Assembly: GCA_964516635.1 (NCBI GenBank)
Contig: CAZEZY010000003.1
Coordinates: forward strand, 1 to 40,535
Origin: CAZEZY01 sp964516635
Lineage (GTDB): Bacteria > Pseudomonadota > Gammaproteobacteria > Burkholderiales > Burkholderiaceae_C
Direction: 5' to 3'
Length of the DNA stretch: 40,535 bases
Shown here piece after piece: positions 1 through 8,103 of this stretch. The position numbers and the translations under genes are program-made. The notes under the pieces are model-generated. The model was not told the origin of the DNA, searched no databases, and saw only the letters and a list, made by a program, of their open reading frames with translations. How positions within the stretch are numbered: position 1 is the first letter of the stretch; the number at the start of each line of letters is the position of its first letter.

Positions 1-365
1 GTCACGCGGGTGTGGCCTGCATGGACCAGGACGTGTTTGTGAACGCGGTGGGCGGCGTGCGCATCAGCGAACCGGCCGCCGACCTGGCGGTGATGCTGGC
101 CATCACCAGCAGTCTGCGCGGCAAGGCGTTGCCCAAGGGGTTCATTGCCTTTGGCGAAGTGGGTCTGGCCGGCGAGGTACGCCCCGCACCGCGCGGGCAG
201 GAGCGGCTCAAGGAAGCCGCCAAGCTGGGTTTCAGCATGGCCGTGGTGCCCAAGGCCAACCTGCCCAAAAAGGGCGACACGGCCATGGCCAAGGCGCTGG
301 AGGGCATGACCATCCACGGCGTCGAGCGCATCGAGGACGCGCTGGACGCGGTGCGGGGGTTTTGA
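1..365 (+). CDS. radA: DNA repair protein RadA, C-terminal part (5' end outside window)
   Basis: This is the last ~120 codons of a gene that begins before the window; the frame is open from base 3 and ends with TGA at 363-365. The peptide contains the segments DVFVNAVGG, ISEPAADLA and GEVGLAGEVRP, which are typical of the C-terminal Lon-protease-like domain of RadA (Sms). In the family, RadA is a RecA-related, DnaB-like ATPase that drives branch migration of recombination intermediates in the cytoplasm. The zinc finger, Walker A and KNRFG motifs would lie upstream and cannot be checked. The next gene starts 106 bases later and probably has its own promoter. Confidence 0.93.
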   Translation, partial: HAGVACMDQDVFVNAVGGVRISEPAADLAVMLAITSSLRGKALPKGFIAFGEVGLAGEVRPAPRGQERLKEAAKLGFSMAVVPKANLPKKGDTAMAKALEGMTIHGVERIEDALDAVRGF

Positions 366-406
366 ACAGGGCATTCTCGGGCGGCACTTCAGTGCCAGAC
401 AACCCG

Positions 407-412
407 TAAAAT
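407..412 (+). promoter_or_regulatory. Candidate -10 box for yhhQ
   Basis: TAAAAT is a good match to the sigma-70 -10 box and would place the transcript start near 418-420, leaving a ~53-base leader before the yhhQ ATG. No convincing -35 box is seen at the usual distance. The hexamer sits inside a small inverted repeat (CCGTA, AAA, TACGG at 404-416). Assignment is by inspection only. Confidence 0.35.
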
Positions 413-424
413 ACGGTCTTCTTC

Positions 425-464
425 GATGGGTTCCCTCGCCCCCATCCTGTTTCAAAAAAAAGGA
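425..464 (+). promoter_or_regulatory. Candidate preQ1-I-like riboswitch (H-type pseudoknot over the yhhQ ribosome binding site)
   Basis: Seen: GATGGG (425-430) can pair with CCCATC (441-446), giving a 6-bp stem that closes a 10-base loop, TTCCCTCGCC. An A-rich tail follows (454-461) and ends in GGA (462-464), which is both the Shine-Dalgarno core for the ATG at 472 and able to pair with TCC in the loop (432-434). Known: class I preQ1 riboswitches are short H-type pseudoknots with a 5-6 bp stem, a loop beginning with U and ending with the ligand-reading C, an A-rich tail, and often a sequestered ribosome binding site. The loop here begins with U and ends with C440. Against it, the loop lacks the A residues usual before that C, and the tail is a few bases longer than in the best studied example. 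The downstream gene is a preQ0/preQ1 transporter, as expected for such an element. Confidence 0.4.
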
Positions 465-471
465 CTCCTCC

Positions 472-1140
472 ATGACCCCCCTCCATGGCGCCTCGGATTT
501 GCGCGCCCGCTCCGTTCTGCCGGCCCTTGTGGCCATCCACATCACCCTCATCATCGCCAGTAACTATCTGGTGCAACTGCCATTCGAGCTGTTCGGTTTT
601 CACACCACCTGGGGTGCCTTCACGTTTCCGCTGATCTTCGTGGCCACCGACCTCACGGTGCGCCTTCTGGGCCAGGCGTCGGCCCGACGCGTGATTGCGC
701 GGGTGATGTTGCCAGCGCTGCTGGCTTCGTACGTCGTGTCGGTGCTGTTTCATGAAGGCGCTTTTGGCGGTTTTGCCGCCCTGGGTGAATTCAACGGTTT
801 CGTCTTCCGCATCGCGCTGGCCAGTTTTGTGGCTTACGTGATGGGCCAGTGGCTGGACATTGCGGTGTTCGGGCGGCTTGAGCAGGTTCGCGCCTGGTGG
901 GTTGCGCCGGCCGCTTCCACCGTGCTGGGCAGTCTGCTGGACACGGCCCTGTTCTTCTCGGTCGCGTTCTACCGCAGCAGTGACCCGTTCATGGCCGAAC
1001 ACTGGGTGGAAATGGCAACGGTGGACTATGTGACCAAACTGTTGATCAGCCTGCTGTGCTTCCTGCCCTTGTATGCGGTTCTGCTCAACGCCCTGGTGAA
1101 AACGCTGAAGGTCTCTTCCACGGCACCGGTCAGCGCCTGA
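472..1140 (+). CDS. yhhQ: Queuosine precursor transporter (YhhQ/DUF165 family)
   Basis: The 222-residue product matches the length of E. coli YhhQ (about 221) and carries family segments such as SNYLVQLP (residues 30-37) and FTFPLIFVATDLT (50-62). Hydropathy by eye gives about six membrane helices, so it is an inner-membrane protein. YhhQ-family proteins import the deazapurines preQ0/preQ1 used to make queuosine in tRNA anticodons. ATG at 472 is preceded by AAGGA at 460-464 with good spacing. It follows radA and precedes the RNB exonuclease gene on the same strand, with 87 bases between. The leader can fold into a preQ1-I-like structure, listed separately. Confidence 0.9.
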   Translation: MTPLHGASDLRARSVLPALVAIHITLIIASNYLVQLPFELFGFHTTWGAFTFPLIFVATDLTVRLLGQASARRVIARVMLPALLASYVVSVLFHEGAFGGFAALGEFNGFVFRIALASFVAYVMGQWLDIAVFGRLEQVRAWWVAPAASTVLGSLLDTALFFSVAFYRSSDPFMAEHWVEMATVDYVTKLLISLLCFLPLYAVLLNALVKTLKVSSTAPVSA

Positions 1141-1227
1141 GGACAGGCGGCCGGTACACTTGGTTCTTCACGGGTGACCTGACACAACGGGCCGCCCGGT
1201 TTCCTCTACCGCTCCGAAAGTCCCGTT

Positions 1228-3285
1228 TTGTTTGCACTGTTCGATGAAGCCGGCAAGTTCCTGACCGGTCGCGTGTTGTCCGAAGCCGAGAGCTCCCTGC
1301 AGGTCGAGCTGGAATCGGGCAAGCGCGTCAAGGTCAAGGCGGCCAACGTGCTGCTCAAGTTCGACAAGCCCGCACCCGCGACGCTGATGGCCGGCGCCCA
1401 GGCGCTGGCACCTCAGATCGACCTCAACCTCGCCTGGGAATTTGCACCCGAAGAGGAATTCGGCTTTGCCGACCTGGCCGCCGACTACTTCCAGGATCCC
1501 GCCACACTGGAGCAGCAGGTGGCCGCCCTGCTGAGCCTGACCGATGCGCCGCACTACTTCCGCCGGGCCGGCAAGGGCTGCTACAAAAAGGCACCGGCCG
1601 AGATCCTGCAGCAGGCACTGGCCGCGATCGAGAAAAAGAAGCAGGTTCAGGCCCAGATCGATATCTGGACCGCCGAACTGGCTGCCGGTAGCTGCCCGGA
1701 ACCGATCCGCCAGCAGCTCTACAAAATCCTGTTCAAGCCCGACAAGAACGCGCCCGAGTACAAAGCCGTGGTGCATGCCGCGCGCGAAACGCACCTGGCG
1801 CCGCTGGCGCTGCTGCAAAAAGCGGGCGCCATCTCCAACGCCTACCAGTTCCACTGGCAGCGCTTCGTGTTCGAGCACTTCCCGAAGGGCACCGGATTTC
1901 CGGCCCTGCAGGCCCCGCCCGTGACCGACAGCCTGCCACTGGCCAGCGTGGCGGCGTTTTCGGTGGACGACTCCAGCACCACGGAAATCGACGATGCACT
2001 CAGTGTGCAGGGCCTGGGCACTGGCGTCGTGACGCTGGGCATCCACATCGCCGCGCCGGCCCTGGCCATCCAGCCGGGCAGCCCCATCGACGAGGTGGCG
2101 CGCCAGCGCCTGTCCACCGTGTACATGCCTGGCCACAAGGTGACCATGCTGCCCGACGACGTGGTGCAGACCTACACCCTGGAAGCCGGCGGCCCGCGCC
2201 CGGCGTTGTCGCTGTACCTCGCCTTCAACGAGGCCGACCTGACCTTGCTGCGCCAGGAAAGCCGGCTGGAGCAGGTGCCCATCGCGCACAACCTTCGGCA
2301 CGACCAACTCGACCAGGCCATCACCGCCGACTGGCTGCAGATCCCTGATGCTGAGCCCGGCGCGCCACTGGCCGACGAATTCGTCGCACTGCGGCCGGAA
2401 CTCTCCTTCCTGTACCGGCTGGCGCTGGCGTGCAAGACCCGGCGCGAGGTGGTGCGCGGCAAGCCCGAAACCTTCACCCGGCCCGACTACACCTTCAAAC
2501 TGGAAGGCGTCCAGGGCGACGAGCCGCATGGCGACGAAACGGTGCTCATCGGCACCCGTTCACGCGGCGCCCCGCTGGACCTGATGGTGGCCGAAGCCAT
2601 GATCCTGGCCAACAGCACATGGGGCCAGTTGCTGGCCGATAGCGGCGTGCCCGGCATCTACCGCAGCCAGGTGAGTCTGGCGCCAGGCATGAAAGTGCGC
2701 ATGGGTGCCAAAGCGTTGCCCCATGCCGGCATCGGCGTCAAGTGCTATGCCTGGAGCACCTCGCCCCTGCGCCGCTACACCGACCTGGTCAACCAGTGGC
2801 AGATCATTGCCTGTGTGCGTCATGGTGCGACCGCGGCCCTGGCAGCCCCGTTCAAGCCCAAGGACACCGCCCTGTTTGCCGTGATCAGTGCATTCGATGC
2901 CGCCTACACGGCCTACAACCAGTTCCAGAACGGCATGGAACGCTACTGGACGCTGCACTACCTGCAGCAGCACGGCATCACCGAGCTGACGGCCACCGTG
3001 ATCAAGGACAATCTGGTGCGTGCCGACACCCTTCCACTGGTGTTCAATGTGCTCGGCGCCGATGGGTTGCAGCGCGGCGCTCATGTGCGGGTGCGGCTGG
3101 GCCAGATCGACGACATTTCGCTGGAAGTGAACGGAACCGTGCTGGAGCGGCTGGACGCCACCGCCGAAACACCCGAAGAAGACAACGAAGACGATATCGA
3201 TCTCACCACCACCCTCAGCATTGCCGTGGATGTGGACCCTTTGCCTGAAGCAGGGGCCCCCATTGCCCAGACCTCCCCAGCCTGA
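1228..3285 (+). CDS. RNase II/RNB-family 3'-5' exoribonuclease
   Basis: 685 residues. An N-terminal region of about 230 residues is followed by an RNB catalytic domain with the metal-binding segment DDSSTTEIDDA (247-257). Relative to E. coli RNase II (Asp201, 207, 209, 210) the equivalents are Asp247, Glu253, Asp255 and Asp256, so one acidic ligand is Glu. Later blocks include the arginine-containing YAWSTSPLRRYTDLVNQWQ stretch, also typical of RNB enzymes. The C-terminus (about 590-685) looks like an S1-type RNA-binding segment with an acidic tail. These enzymes degrade single-stranded RNA processively in the cytoplasm; I cannot say whether this is functionally RNase II or RNase R. TTG at 1228 is the only start that keeps the N-terminal MFALFDEAGKFL block; it has only a weak Shine-Dalgarno. 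The 87-base gap upstream holds an inverted repeat (GGCGGCC/GGCCGCC). Confidence 0.88.
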   Translation: MFALFDEAGKFLTGRVLSEAESSLQVELESGKRVKVKAANVLLKFDKPAPATLMAGAQALAPQIDLNLAWEFAPEEEFGFADLAADYFQDPATLEQQVAALLSLTDAPHYFRRAGKGCYKKAPAEILQQALAAIEKKKQVQAQIDIWTAELAAGSCPEPIRQQLYKILFKPDKNAPEYKAVVHAARETHLAPLALLQKAGAISNAYQFHWQRFVFEHFPKGTGFPALQAPPVTDSLPLASVAAFSVDDSSTTEIDDALSVQGLGTGVVTLGIHIAAPALAIQPGSPIDEVARQRLSTVYMPGHKVTMLPDDVVQTYTLEAGGPRPALSLYLAFNEADLTLLRQESRLEQVPIAHNLRHDQLDQAITADWLQIPDAEPGAPLADEFVALRPELSFLYRLALACKTRREVVRGKPETFTRPDYTFKLEGVQGDEPHGDETVLIGTRSRGAPLDLMVAEAMILANSTWGQLLADSGVPGIYRSQVSLAPGMKVRMGAKALPHAGIGVKCYAWSTSPLRRYTDLVNQWQIIACVRHGATAALAAPFKPKDTALFAVISAFDAAYTAYNQFQNGMERYWTLHYLQQHGITELTATVIKDNLVRADTLPLVFNVLGADGLQRGAHVRVRLGQIDDISLEVNGTVLERLDATAETPEEDNEDDIDLTTTLSIAVDVDPLPEAGAPIAQTSPA

Positions 3286-3342
3286 ACCCAGGTGCTGGCG
3301 TCCGCAGGCGCCACCCGGGGACCAGGAGGATAATCCGGTGTT

Positions 3343-4194
3343 GTGAAACGGATCCGCCAACTCAGCACCTTGCAGATTGCACTGACGCTTTCGGTGCTGG
3401 CGCACGCTGCATTGCTGACGGTGCGTTTTGTCGATCCGGAGCGTCTGGAACGGGTCATTCAGGACACCCCTCTTGAAGTGATTCTGGTCAATGCACGCAG
3501 CCATGAAAAGCCCGACAAGGCCCAGGCCATCGCGCAGGCCAGCCTCGCTGGAGGCGGCCATGTGGCGCAAGGTCGGGCAACCTCGCCACTGCCTCCATCC
3601 CCGCAGTCCAGTGTGGGCGAGGTGCTGGAGGAAGAGGAGCGCCGCATCGAAGCCATGAAGGAGCAGCAGAAACGGTTGCTGGCCCAGCTGAGAAAACAGC
3701 TGGCCACCATGCCGGTACCTGATCCGCGTGATGCCACCGATGCCCAGCAGATCGAGCGCGAACAACGGCGACAGGCACTCGTGCGCACCCTGGCCGAGAT
3801 TGAAAAACGGATCAACGAAGAAAACGCTCGGCCCCGCAAGCGTTACATCAGCCCTTCCACCCGGGAAGAGGTGTATGCGGTCTACTACGATGCGTTGCGA
3901 CGCAGCATCGAAGAACGGGGAACGACGAACTTTCCGCAAGTCGGGGGCCGGAAACTCTACGGCGAACTGACCATGGTGATCACCGTGAACCACGATGGCC
4001 GAGTTCTCGAGACCGAAGTCGTCCAAAGTTCTGGCCAGACGGCACTGGATTCGCGGGCACAGGCCATCGTCAGAAGTCTCACGTTTGGCCGCTTCAATTC
4101 GGAAATGCGTCGCCGCGCCGACCAGATCGTGGTGGTGTCGCGTTTCCGCTTCACGCGCGAAGACGGCCTGCAGACCCGGATGAGCGCGCCGTGA
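3343..4194 (+). CDS. TonB-family protein (membrane anchor, coiled coil, TonB C-terminal domain)
   Basis: 283 residues. One N-terminal membrane helix (about 9-27) is followed by a short linker, a charged coiled-coil region (about 91-160) and a C-terminal domain (about 172-273) that matches the TonB_C fold, including the VITVNHDGRVLETEVVQSSG block. TonB-type proteins span the periplasm and pass energy from ExbB/ExbD, or act as TolA-like partners. No exbB or exbD gene is in the window, so the partner is unknown. The classical Pro-rich spacer is replaced by the coiled coil, which makes it look rather TolA-like. GTG start at 3343 with AGGAGG at 3324-3329, a rather long spacing of 13. Its stop overlaps the mtgA start (TGATG), so the two are probably translationally coupled. 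Confidence 0.8.
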   Translation: MKRIRQLSTLQIALTLSVLAHAALLTVRFVDPERLERVIQDTPLEVILVNARSHEKPDKAQAIAQASLAGGGHVAQGRATSPLPPSPQSSVGEVLEEEERRIEAMKEQQKRLLAQLRKQLATMPVPDPRDATDAQQIEREQRRQALVRTLAEIEKRINEENARPRKRYISPSTREEVYAVYYDALRRSIEERGTTNFPQVGGRKLYGELTMVITVNHDGRVLETEVVQSSGQTALDSRAQAIVRSLTFGRFNSEMRRRADQIVVVSRFRFTREDGLQTRMSAP

Positions 4195-4916
4195 TGAAAC
4201 CGATCGCGCGATTCATCGGTCGATGGCTGCTGTGGGTGGTGCTGGCTGGCCTGGGACTGCAGTTCGTCTTTGCAGGACGCATCGTGATGATGACCGTTCT
4301 GGACCCCTCCAGTACCACCTTCCAGCGTTCGGAAGCCTGGCGACTGCTCGGAAGTGACTCCCCGAGCAGGTGGTCGCAGAACTGGGTCCCATACGATTCG
4401 ATTTCACCCCATCTCAAAAGGGCCGTCATTGCTTCTGAGGATGCCCAGTTCGCCAACCATGGCGGCGTGGACTGGCAAGCGCTGCAAAACGCCTGGGAAA
4501 AGAACGCACGGCGTCAGGCGCGTGCCTCCGCCCGTGGCGCCAATGCGAAACTGATCGGCGGCTCCACCATCACCCAGCAACTGGCCAAGAACCTGCTGCT
4601 GTCGGGCGAAAGGCACCTCTTGCGCAAGGGTCAGGAACTGATACTGGCACTGATGCTGGAGACCATGCTGAGCAAGGAAAGGCTGCTCGAAATCTACCTC
4701 AACCATGTGGAATGGGGCGAAGGCATCTTCGGCGCTGAAGCGGCCGCACAACACTACTTCCGAAAGCCCGCCAGTCGGCTCAATGCCCATGAAGCCGCTC
4801 GTCTGGCCGTGATGCTGCCCGCTCCCAAACGCTTTCAGCGTCAGCCGTATTCGAATTACCTGAACCACCGCACCCACACCATCGTCGCCCGCATGGGCGC
4901 TGTGCAGTTGCCATGA
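4194..4916 (+). CDS. mtgA: Monofunctional peptidoglycan glycosyltransferase MtgA
   Basis: 240 residues from the ATG at 4194; a GTG one codon upstream (4191) is also possible. An N-terminal signal-anchor helix (about 10-28) precedes a glycosyltransferase family 51 domain. Catalytic motif 1 is visible as SEDAQFANHGGVD (81-93), with Glu82 as the expected general base, followed by GGSTITQQLAKNLLL and LLEIYLNHVEWGEGIFGAEAAA. No transpeptidase domain follows, so this is the short monofunctional type that polymerises lipid II into glycan strands at the outer face of the inner membrane. It overlaps the tonB-like stop by one base, and ruvC begins 13 bases after it ends. Confidence 0.95.
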   Translation: MKPIARFIGRWLLWVVLAGLGLQFVFAGRIVMMTVLDPSSTTFQRSEAWRLLGSDSPSRWSQNWVPYDSISPHLKRAVIASEDAQFANHGGVDWQALQNAWEKNARRQARASARGANAKLIGGSTITQQLAKNLLLSGERHLLRKGQELILALMLETMLSKERLLEIYLNHVEWGEGIFGAEAAAQHYFRKPASRLNAHEAARLAVMLPAPKRFQRQPYSNYLNHRTHTIVARMGAVQLP

Positions 4917-4929
4917 AAAGGACCCCCGA

Positions 4930-5484
4930 TTGAGCACGCGCATACTGGGTATTGACCCTGGCTTGCAGGCCACAGGCTTTGGGGTGGTGGACGCTGAAGG
5001 CAGCCGGCTGAGCTATGTGGCCAGTGGAACCATCCGCACGCGACCCGATGAAGGCGTGTTGCTGCCCGACCGCCTCAAGGTGATCTTTGATGGCATCACC
5101 GAAGTGGTTCAACGCTACCAGCCCACGGTGGCTGCCTGCGAGATCGTTTTCGTGAATGTGAATCCCCAGGCCACCCTGATGCTGGGTCAGGCCAGGGGTT
5201 GCTGCCTGACCGCCCTGGTGGCCAACGGCTTGTCGGTCAGCGAATACACCGCGTTGCAATTGAAGAAAGCCGTGGTGGGTTATGGCAAGGCGGCGAAACC
5301 TCAGGTGCAGGAGATGGTGAAGCGCCTGCTCGATCTGCCCGGACTGCCAGGCAAGGACGCCGCCGACGCGCTCGGGCTTTGCATCACCCATGCCCAGGTG
5401 GCACGGACCACAGCGGCCATCAACCAGGTGAGCAAGCTGCAGGCCCGCATGCATGCCGCCTACAAGGGGGGGCGCAGTTACTGA
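4930..5484 (+). CDS. ruvC: Holliday junction endodeoxyribonuclease RuvC
   Basis: 184 residues, close to the E. coli length of 173. The four catalytic acids are in place: Asp9 in LGIDPG, Glu71 in CEIVFVNVNPQ, and Asp143 and Asp146 in GKDAADALG, matching Asp7, Glu66, Asp138 and Asp141 of E. coli. RuvC is a dimer that cuts Holliday junctions symmetrically, working with RuvAB. TTG at 4930 is the start, with AAGGA about eight bases upstream that overlaps the mtgA stop region. ruvA and ruvB are not adjacent. The gene ends only four bases from the convergent small membrane protein gene at 5489. Confidence 0.96.
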   Translation: MSTRILGIDPGLQATGFGVVDAEGSRLSYVASGTIRTRPDEGVLLPDRLKVIFDGITEVVQRYQPTVAACEIVFVNVNPQATLMLGQARGCCLTALVANGLSVSEYTALQLKKAVVGYGKAAKPQVQEMVKRLLDLPGLPGKDAADALGLCITHAQVARTTAAINQVSKLQARMHAAYKGGRSY

Positions 5485-5488
5485 GTGG

Positions 5489-5665
5489 CTAGGCGATGCG
5501 CCCGATGATGAGCACACCAAAGAAAAAGAACGCCGCAATCAGCGTCCATTTCAGGATGATGATGCCCCATCGACGAAACTGCGCCTTGCCGGTCGCGATG
5601 TAAAAGCCAAAGCAGATCGCCGCTCCACCCAGCAGCAAAAACATCAGGAAGCGGAACAGGAACAT
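5489..5665 (-). CDS. Small two-helix membrane protein, unknown function
   Basis: A 58-codon frame starts at ATG 5665 and ends with TAG at 5489-5491. The peptide begins MFLFRFLMFLLLGGAAICFG, has a short polar turn (IATGKAQFRRWG), then a second hydrophobic stretch (about 35-54) and ends GRIA. This gives two membrane helices with a positively charged connecting loop. It lies 20 bases after the lpxC stop on the same strand and is probably the last gene of the dcw-lpxC transcript. The Shine-Dalgarno is weak, so expression may rely on coupling to lpxC. I do not recognise a named family. Confidence 0.6.
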   Translation of the reverse strand: MFLFRFLMFLLLGGAAICFGFYIATGKAQFRRWGIIILKWTLIAAFFFFGVLIIGRIA

Positions 5666-5685
5666 GGGTCAGCGGTTTGCGGGCT

Positions 5686-6609
5686 TCACCACGCGAGAGC
5701 CAGTTGGGCAAAGCCCTTGGGCGCACGGCTGTCCTGATCGAATGTGACGATGTCGTGGCTGTCGGGCTGGGCCAGCAAGGCTCGCAGCAACTGGTTGTTC
5801 ATGGCATGCCCGCTGCGGTAGGCGCTGTAGGCCGCCAGCAAGGGTTTGCCCACGATGTACAGATCGCCCATGGCATCGAGAATCTTGTGCTTGGCAAACT
5901 CATCGGCATATCGAAGCCCATCGGCATTCAGGACTTTCACGTCGTCCATGACGATGGCATTGTCCAGCCCGCCTCCCAGCGCCAGACCGTGGGAACGCAT
6001 CATTTCCACGTCACGCGTGAACCCGAAGGTGCGCGCACGGGCAATCTCCCGGGCGTACTGCCCCTGCCCCAGATCGAATTCCACACGCTGGCCGGTGGCG
6101 TTGACAGCGGGATGATCAAACTCGATCTCGAAACTCAGTTTGTAACCATGGTAGGGCTCCAGCCGGGCCCATTTGAGATGCCGGCCTTCGCCCTCACGCA
6201 CTTCCACTGGCTTGAGGACACGGATGAACCGCTTGGGCGCCTTCTGCATCTCGATACCGGCACTTTGCAGCAGATAGACGAAAGAAGCAGCAGAACCATC
6301 GAGGATGGGCACCTCTTCGGCGGTGATGTCGACCATCAGGTTGTCGATGCCCAGCCCGGCACAGGCACTCATCAGGTGCTCGATGGTGTGCACTTTGGCC
6401 CCGCTCTGCGAGATGGTGGAGGCCAGTCGAGTGTCTGACACGGCGGTGGCATTCACGGGAATGTCCACCGGTTCAGGCAGATCCACCCGACGAAACACGA
6501 TGCCGGTATCGGGCGCAGCCGGGCGCAACGTCAGCTCCACCCGCTGACCGCTGTGCAGGCCCACGCCCACGGCTTTGGTCAGGGTTTTAAGCGTACGTTG
6601 CGCAATCAT
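5686..6609 (-). CDS. lpxC: UDP-3-O-acyl-N-acetylglucosamine deacetylase
   Basis: 307 residues, the usual LpxC length. Zinc ligands expected from E. coli (His79, His238, Asp242) correspond to His78 in HTIEHL, and His241 and Asp245 in KHKILDAMGD; the catalytic His is His268 in SGHAMNN. LpxC removes the acetyl group from UDP-3-O-acyl-GlcNAc, the first committed step of lipid A synthesis, in the cytoplasm. ATG at 6609 begins the conserved MIAQRTLK block but has no clear Shine-Dalgarno. It follows ftsZ after 72 bases, the usual end of a betaproteobacterial dcw cluster. Confidence 0.97.
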   Translation of the reverse strand: MIAQRTLKTLTKAVGVGLHSGQRVELTLRPAAPDTGIVFRRVDLPEPVDIPVNATAVSDTRLASTISQSGAKVHTIEHLMSACAGLGIDNLMVDITAEEVPILDGSAASFVYLLQSAGIEMQKAPKRFIRVLKPVEVREGEGRHLKWARLEPYHGYKLSFEIEFDHPAVNATGQRVEFDLGQGQYAREIARARTFGFTRDVEMMRSHGLALGGGLDNAIVMDDVKVLNADGLRYADEFAKHKILDAMGDLYIVGKPLLAAYSAYRSGHAMNNQLLRALLAQPDSHDIVTFDQDSRAPKGFAQLALAW

Positions 6610-6681
6610 GAAACGGATTTTAGTTTTTCACCGCCGACTCTGCCTGACAGAAGGCCTATCTCCCTGATCAAGAAATTGGGC

Positions 6682-7923
6682 TCAATCGGCCTGCTTGCGC
6701 AGAAATGCCGGAATCTCGAAATCGTCCATGCCGCCGGAGGACAGGGCATCGACCTTCGCCGCCGCCGAGGTGCGGTCACGGGTGCGCCACACACTGGGCA
6801 CAGCCGGGTTGCCGACCGTGGACGCCGAACCCACACCCACGGCCTGTGCCAGGCCGGACACGCCGACCGCCTGATTCAGCGTGGGGATCAAAGGCAGGTT
6901 ATCGGTACCGGTGCGCAGGGCATGGGCAGGCGATTGCACCACGGTCAGCGGCTGGCGAGTGCCCTGGCGGTTCAGACCGGTGGCCACGACCGTCACCCGG
7001 ATGGCATCACCCAGCGATTCGTCATAGGCGGTGCCGTAGATCACATGCGCGTCCGGCGCAGCAAAGGCACGGATGGTGTTCATGGCCAGTTTGGATTCGT
7101 TCAGCTTGAGTGAGCCCTTGGCGGCGCTGATCAGCACCAGCACTCCCTTGGCCCCTTTCATGTCCACACCTTCCAGCAACGGGCAGGCCACGGCCTGCTC
7201 GGCGGCGATCCGGGCGCGATCCGGTCCGCTGGCCACGGCGGTGCCCATCATGGCCTTGCCGGGTTCACCCATCACGGTGCGAACGTCTTCAAAGTCCACG
7301 TTCACCAGCGCCTCGACGTTGATGATCTCGGCAATGCCACCGACGGCGTTCTTCAGCACGTCGTTGGCTTCGGCAAACGCCTCGTCCTGGGTGATGTCGT
7401 CGCCCAGCACTTCCAGCAGCTTGTCGTTCAGCACCACGATCAGCGAGTCGACGTTCTGCTCCAGTTCGGCCAGACCGGTATCGGCGTTGGTCATGCGACG
7501 GCCGCCTTCCCAGTCGAAAGGTTTGGTGACCACGCCCACGGTCAGAATGCCCATCTCCTTGGCCACTTTCGCGATGACAGGGGCTGCGCCGGTACCGGTA
7601 CCCCCGCCCATGCCCGCGGTGATGAACAACATGTGTGCGCCGTGGATGGCTTCACGGATATCAGCCTCGGCCGTTTCGGCGGCGGCGCGACCTTTCTCCG
7701 GCTTGCTGCCCGCGCCCAGACCCGTCTGCCCGAGCTGGATCACACGGTGGGCGGCTGTCTTGCTGAGCGCCTGTGCGTCCGTGTTGGCGCAGATGAATTC
7801 CACGCCCTGCACATGGCTCTGGATCATGTGTTCGACGGCATTGCTGCCACCACCGCCCACGCCGATCACCTTGATCTGGGTACCGCGGTTGAACTCTTCG
7901 ACCTCGATCATTTCGATGCTCAT
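6682..7923 (-). CDS. ftsZ: Cell division GTPase FtsZ
   Basis: 413 residues from the ATG at 7923 (MSIEMIEVEEF). The frame is open further upstream, but AAGGAG eight bases before this ATG and the conserved N-terminus fix the start. Motifs: GVGGGGSNAV (21-30), the tubulin signature GGGTGTG (106-112), and the C-terminal tail DDFEIPAFLRKQAD (400-413) that binds FtsA and other membrane anchors. FtsZ polymerises into the division ring at midcell. A 180-base gap separates it from ftsA, the largest gap within the cluster, so separate transcription is possible, though I see no convincing promoter there. Confidence 0.98.
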   Translation of the reverse strand: MSIEMIEVEEFNRGTQIKVIGVGGGGSNAVEHMIQSHVQGVEFICANTDAQALSKTAAHRVIQLGQTGLGAGSKPEKGRAAAETAEADIREAIHGAHMLFITAGMGGGTGTGAAPVIAKVAKEMGILTVGVVTKPFDWEGGRRMTNADTGLAELEQNVDSLIVVLNDKLLEVLGDDITQDEAFAEANDVLKNAVGGIAEIINVEALVNVDFEDVRTVMGEPGKAMMGTAVASGPDRARIAAEQAVACPLLEGVDMKGAKGVLVLISAAKGSLKLNESKLAMNTIRAFAAPDAHVIYGTAYDESLGDAIRVTVVATGLNRQGTRQPLTVVQSPAHALRTGTDNLPLIPTLNQAVGVSGLAQAVGVGSASTVGNPAVPSVWRTRDRTSAAAKVDALSSGGMDDFEIPAFLRKQAD

Positions 7924-8103
7924 CTGATTACTCCTTGAATGCCTTGAACTTGAGAAAACCTGAAAACGTGCGGACAACCAAACCGGGGGGTCAGCCAGGC
8001 GGTGCATGGGCACCACGACTTCGTCGGACATGGACCCGAGGCGGGCGGAACCGGAAGATTCGGGTGTGGCGGCCAGACCGCTGCAGGGTGCGTTGAAGAT
8101 TCA

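Noticed and set aside
2560..4026. A 488-codon minus-strand open frame
   Set aside because: Lies across the RNB and tonB-like genes in antisense, with no motif and spanning their intergenic gap.
7924..8103. Promoter or small gene in the 180-base ftsA-ftsZ gap
   Set aside because: The ftsZ frame is open here but its start is fixed by AAGGAG before ATG 7923; no consistent -35/-10 pair or other gene was found.
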